From Opitutaceae bacterium (GTDB taxonomy: Bacteria > Verrucomicrobiota > Verrucomicrobiia > Opitutales > Opitutaceae): a stretch of DNA of 64,000 bases. The number at the start of each line of letters is the position of its first letter. The first letter of the stretch is position 1. Location: positions 62,001 to 126,000 of the forward strand of contig JAQUYL010000007.1 in NCBI GenBank assembly GCA_028691845.1. Direction: 5' to 3'. Below are positions 62,542 through 64,000 of this stretch, one piece after another. Made by a program: the position numbers and the translations under genes. The notes beneath the pieces were generated by a model. The model worked only from the letters and a program-made list of their open reading frames with translations. It was not told the origin of the DNA and ran no database searches.

Positions 62542-63039
62542 CTAGCCCCGGAAATCCAGGACGTAGGACTCCACCACCTCCGCACGGTCGCCTTCACCGG
62601 ATAGTAGGTTCAGATAAAGTTTGAAGACATGGGGCGCTTTCACCGTCCTGACGCCCACGAGGGATTTGCCGTCAGTGGAGGGATTAAGCACCATGCGCTC
62701 GGCGGCAGGCTGGTAACGCACCGGCCAGCGGGCGGTCGCAAACGTCACATCAGCGGCAACGGGCTTCTTCTCGGTGTCGTAAAAGGACAATTTGAACGTA
62801 CCCTCCTCAATCTCGAGGCCAAGATAACCACCTTGGGTACGCTGCACGGTCATGCCGGGTATCTTCGGTTCAGGCTCCTTTGCTTTCGGATCGGGTTTCG
62901 CCGGTTTGGCCTGAGCCTTGGTTTTAGAGGGCGCCGCCGCAGTCCTCGAATCGGATGGCGACGTCGTCTGGGCGATCAGCGAAACGGTCAGGGCAACAGC
63001 CAGTAACATTGCAGCACCGAAAGCGCCATTCCATTTCAT
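62542..63039 (-). CDS. Small exported protein of unknown function
   Basis: A 165-residue protein from the ATG at 63039 (MKWNGAFGAAML). It has a signal peptide (AAMLLAVALTVSLIAQ), a Lys/Pro/Ala-rich linker (KTKAQAKPAKPDPKAKEPEP), then a beta-rich domain with GYLGLEIEEGTFKLSFYD and a hydrophilic end VLDFRG. No family was recognised. It is encoded between rarA and ribB on the minus strand. Confidence 0.7.
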   Translation of the reverse strand: MKWNGAFGAAMLLAVALTVSLIAQTTSPSDSRTAAAPSKTKAQAKPAKPDPKAKEPEPKIPGMTVQRTQGGYLGLEIEEGTFKLSFYDTEKKPVAADVTFATARWPVRYQPAAERMVLNPSTDGKSLVGVRTVKAPHVFKLYLNLLSGEGDRAEVVESYVLDFRG

Positions 63040-63129
63040 GAGATTACCATAGCCTTCAAACGCACCGGCGCAAGTCCACGAACCAGTCGGTAAAAAACAC
63101 TGCGGTGGAACCACCACGTAATCCGAAAC

Positions 63130-64000
63130 TCAAGCGCGCCGTCCGGCGCCCCGCAGTTTCACTCGCAGCTCCTTCCAGCGCGCCAAGCGTTCGGCGATGG
63201 CGGCCTCCGCTCCGGAGATCTTTGGAGTGTAGAGGGTGAGCGGTTTTTCCAGATAGGACTGCCCCGAAATGGCCTCGGGGAATTCGTGCGCGTAGAGATA
63301 GCCTTGGCCGTGGCCCATGCGTTTGCTGGCCTGACCGCCCTTGTCACGCAATGCGACCGGCACAGCTTGCACCGGCAGCTCCGCGACGGCCCGGCGCGCC
63401 TCGCCCAAGGCGACCGTGGCCGAGTTGCTCTTCGGCGCAGTCGCAATGTAGAGCGTGGCATGGGCCAGCGTCAGCTCCGCCTCGGGCAGGCCCACAAAGT
63501 CGCAGGCGTGATGCGCGGCGACCGCCAGCGGCAGCGCCGACGGGTCGGCGAGGCCCACGTCCTCACTCGCCAAGATGACAAGACGCCGCGCTATAAACCG
63601 GGGATCCTCGCCGCCGGCGAGCATCTTTGCCAGCCAGTACATCGCGGCATCCGGATCGCCGCCCCGGCAGCTTTTGATGAAGGCGGAGATGGTGTCGTAA
63701 TGTTCGTCCTCATCCGTGTCGTAGCGGATGCGGCGCTCGCGAGCGAAAATCTCCAGTTCATCCGCCGTAATCGATGTTTTTTCCGGCAAGCTGAGGACGA
63801 TAACCTCCAAGGCATTGAGCGCGCGGCGCAGATCGCCGTCACAAAGCCTGGCCAAGTCCGCGAGAATCTTCTCGTCCGCCGTGCAGCCCCGCGCCCCGAG
63901 ACCGCGTTCGCCGTCGGCGAGAGCCTCCTTGAGCATCCCCGTGATGGCGGGGATGGCAAGCGGCTCGAGCCGGAAGAGATGGCTGCGGCTGAGCAGCGGT
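63130..64000 (-). CDS. rarA: Replication-associated recombination protein A, 5' truncated
   Basis: The coding frame runs off the right edge, so only the C-terminal about 290 residues are seen. They match RarA/MgsA: LSRSHLFRLEPLAIPAI from the end of the AAA+ domain, DGDLRRALNALEVIVLSL (sensor 2 region), and the family-specific middle and C-terminal blocks HYDTISAFIKSCRGGDPDAAMYWLA, RLVILASEDVGLADP, and MGHGQGYLYAHEFPEAI. RarA acts at stalled replication forks. The missing part holds the Walker motifs. Confidence 0.94.
   Translation of the reverse strand, partial: PLLSRSHLFRLEPLAIPAITGMLKEALADGERGLGARGCTADEKILADLARLCDGDLRRALNALEVIVLSLPEKTSITADELEIFARERRIRYDTDEDEHYDTISAFIKSCRGGDPDAAMYWLAKMLAGGEDPRFIARRLVILASEDVGLADPSALPLAVAAHHACDFVGLPEAELTLAHATLYIATAPKSNSATVALGEARRAVAELPVQAVPVALRDKGGQASKRMGHGQGYLYAHEFPEAISGQSYLEKPLTLYTPKISGAEAAIAERLARWKELRVKLRGAGRRA

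Overview
The window looks like chromosome of a GC-rich Gram-negative bacterium of the Verrucomicrobiota, most likely class Opitutae. The reasons are three giant secreted proteins built from autotransporter-type beta-strand repeats that end in PEP-CTERM sorting tails, a TIGR03790-family protein, an lpxA gene (lipid A outer membrane), and a sensor kinase of the propeller/Y_Y_Y hybrid type. No rRNA or tRNA gene was found. The taxon is inferred from gene content only.

Layout. 1-10.6 kb: two tandem PEP-CTERM giants with nearly identical tails; the first is cut by the left edge. 10.8-18.2 kb: an orphan peptide-binding lipoprotein, a small exported protein, an OGG1-type glycosylase, a membrane protein boxed between two copies of a 17-bp palindrome, a DUF6498 membrane protein coupled to glyoxalase I, a threonine/serine dehydratase and a flavodoxin-fold oxidoreductase. 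18.5-23.2 kb: a 1359-residue hybrid kinase ending in Hpt, convergent with and overlapping a LuxR-type regulator. 23.4-28.3 kb: pyrH, frr, proB and a UvrD/Rep helicase. 28.3-29.85 kb: an accessory patch with a REP-like hairpin and a methyltransferase followed by an integron-type attC site. 29.85-37.8 kb: a GNAT protein, trxB, an AT-rich regulatory stretch, a Fur-like regulator and sufC-sufB-sufD-sufT, then guanine deaminase and a stand-alone adenine-deaminase C-terminal piece.

37.9-44.8 kb: clpP with an acidic N-terminus, a TIGR03790 protein, a fluoride riboswitch driving crcB and a DUF190 gene, an ilvD carrying an inserted NTF2/SnoaL-like domain, and an S1/P1-type nuclease. 44.9-51.6 kb is one leftward cluster: aroB, an unknown gene, lpxA, pdxA, a tiny ORF, infC and two tandem cell-wall amidases, most joined by overlaps. 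52-56 kb: a third PEP-CTERM protein with a 773-bp in-frame internal duplication, followed by a signal-peptidase-like protein with a possible Ser-His pair. 56.2-59.1 kb: a GNAT protein, tam, and a decayed POT-family peptide transporter next to two more palindromes. 59.2-64 kb, leftward: ribB (with a degenerate GTP cyclohydrolase II half), ribH, nusB, ftsY, a small exported protein, and rarA cut by the right edge.

Working together: the Suf genes with the Fur-like protein form an Fe-S assembly unit. The kinase and LuxR regulator probably form one phosphorelay, with a shared TTCCCCTAC motif near both starts. The riboswitch, crcB and DUF190 gene form a fluoride-resistance unit. GuaD and the adenine-deaminase piece point to purine salvage or catabolism. 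The most unusual items are the palindrome family and the module it brackets, the lone attC site, the IlvD/NTF2-like insertion, the Fur-like protein lacking CXXC, and the PEP-CTERM gene duplications.
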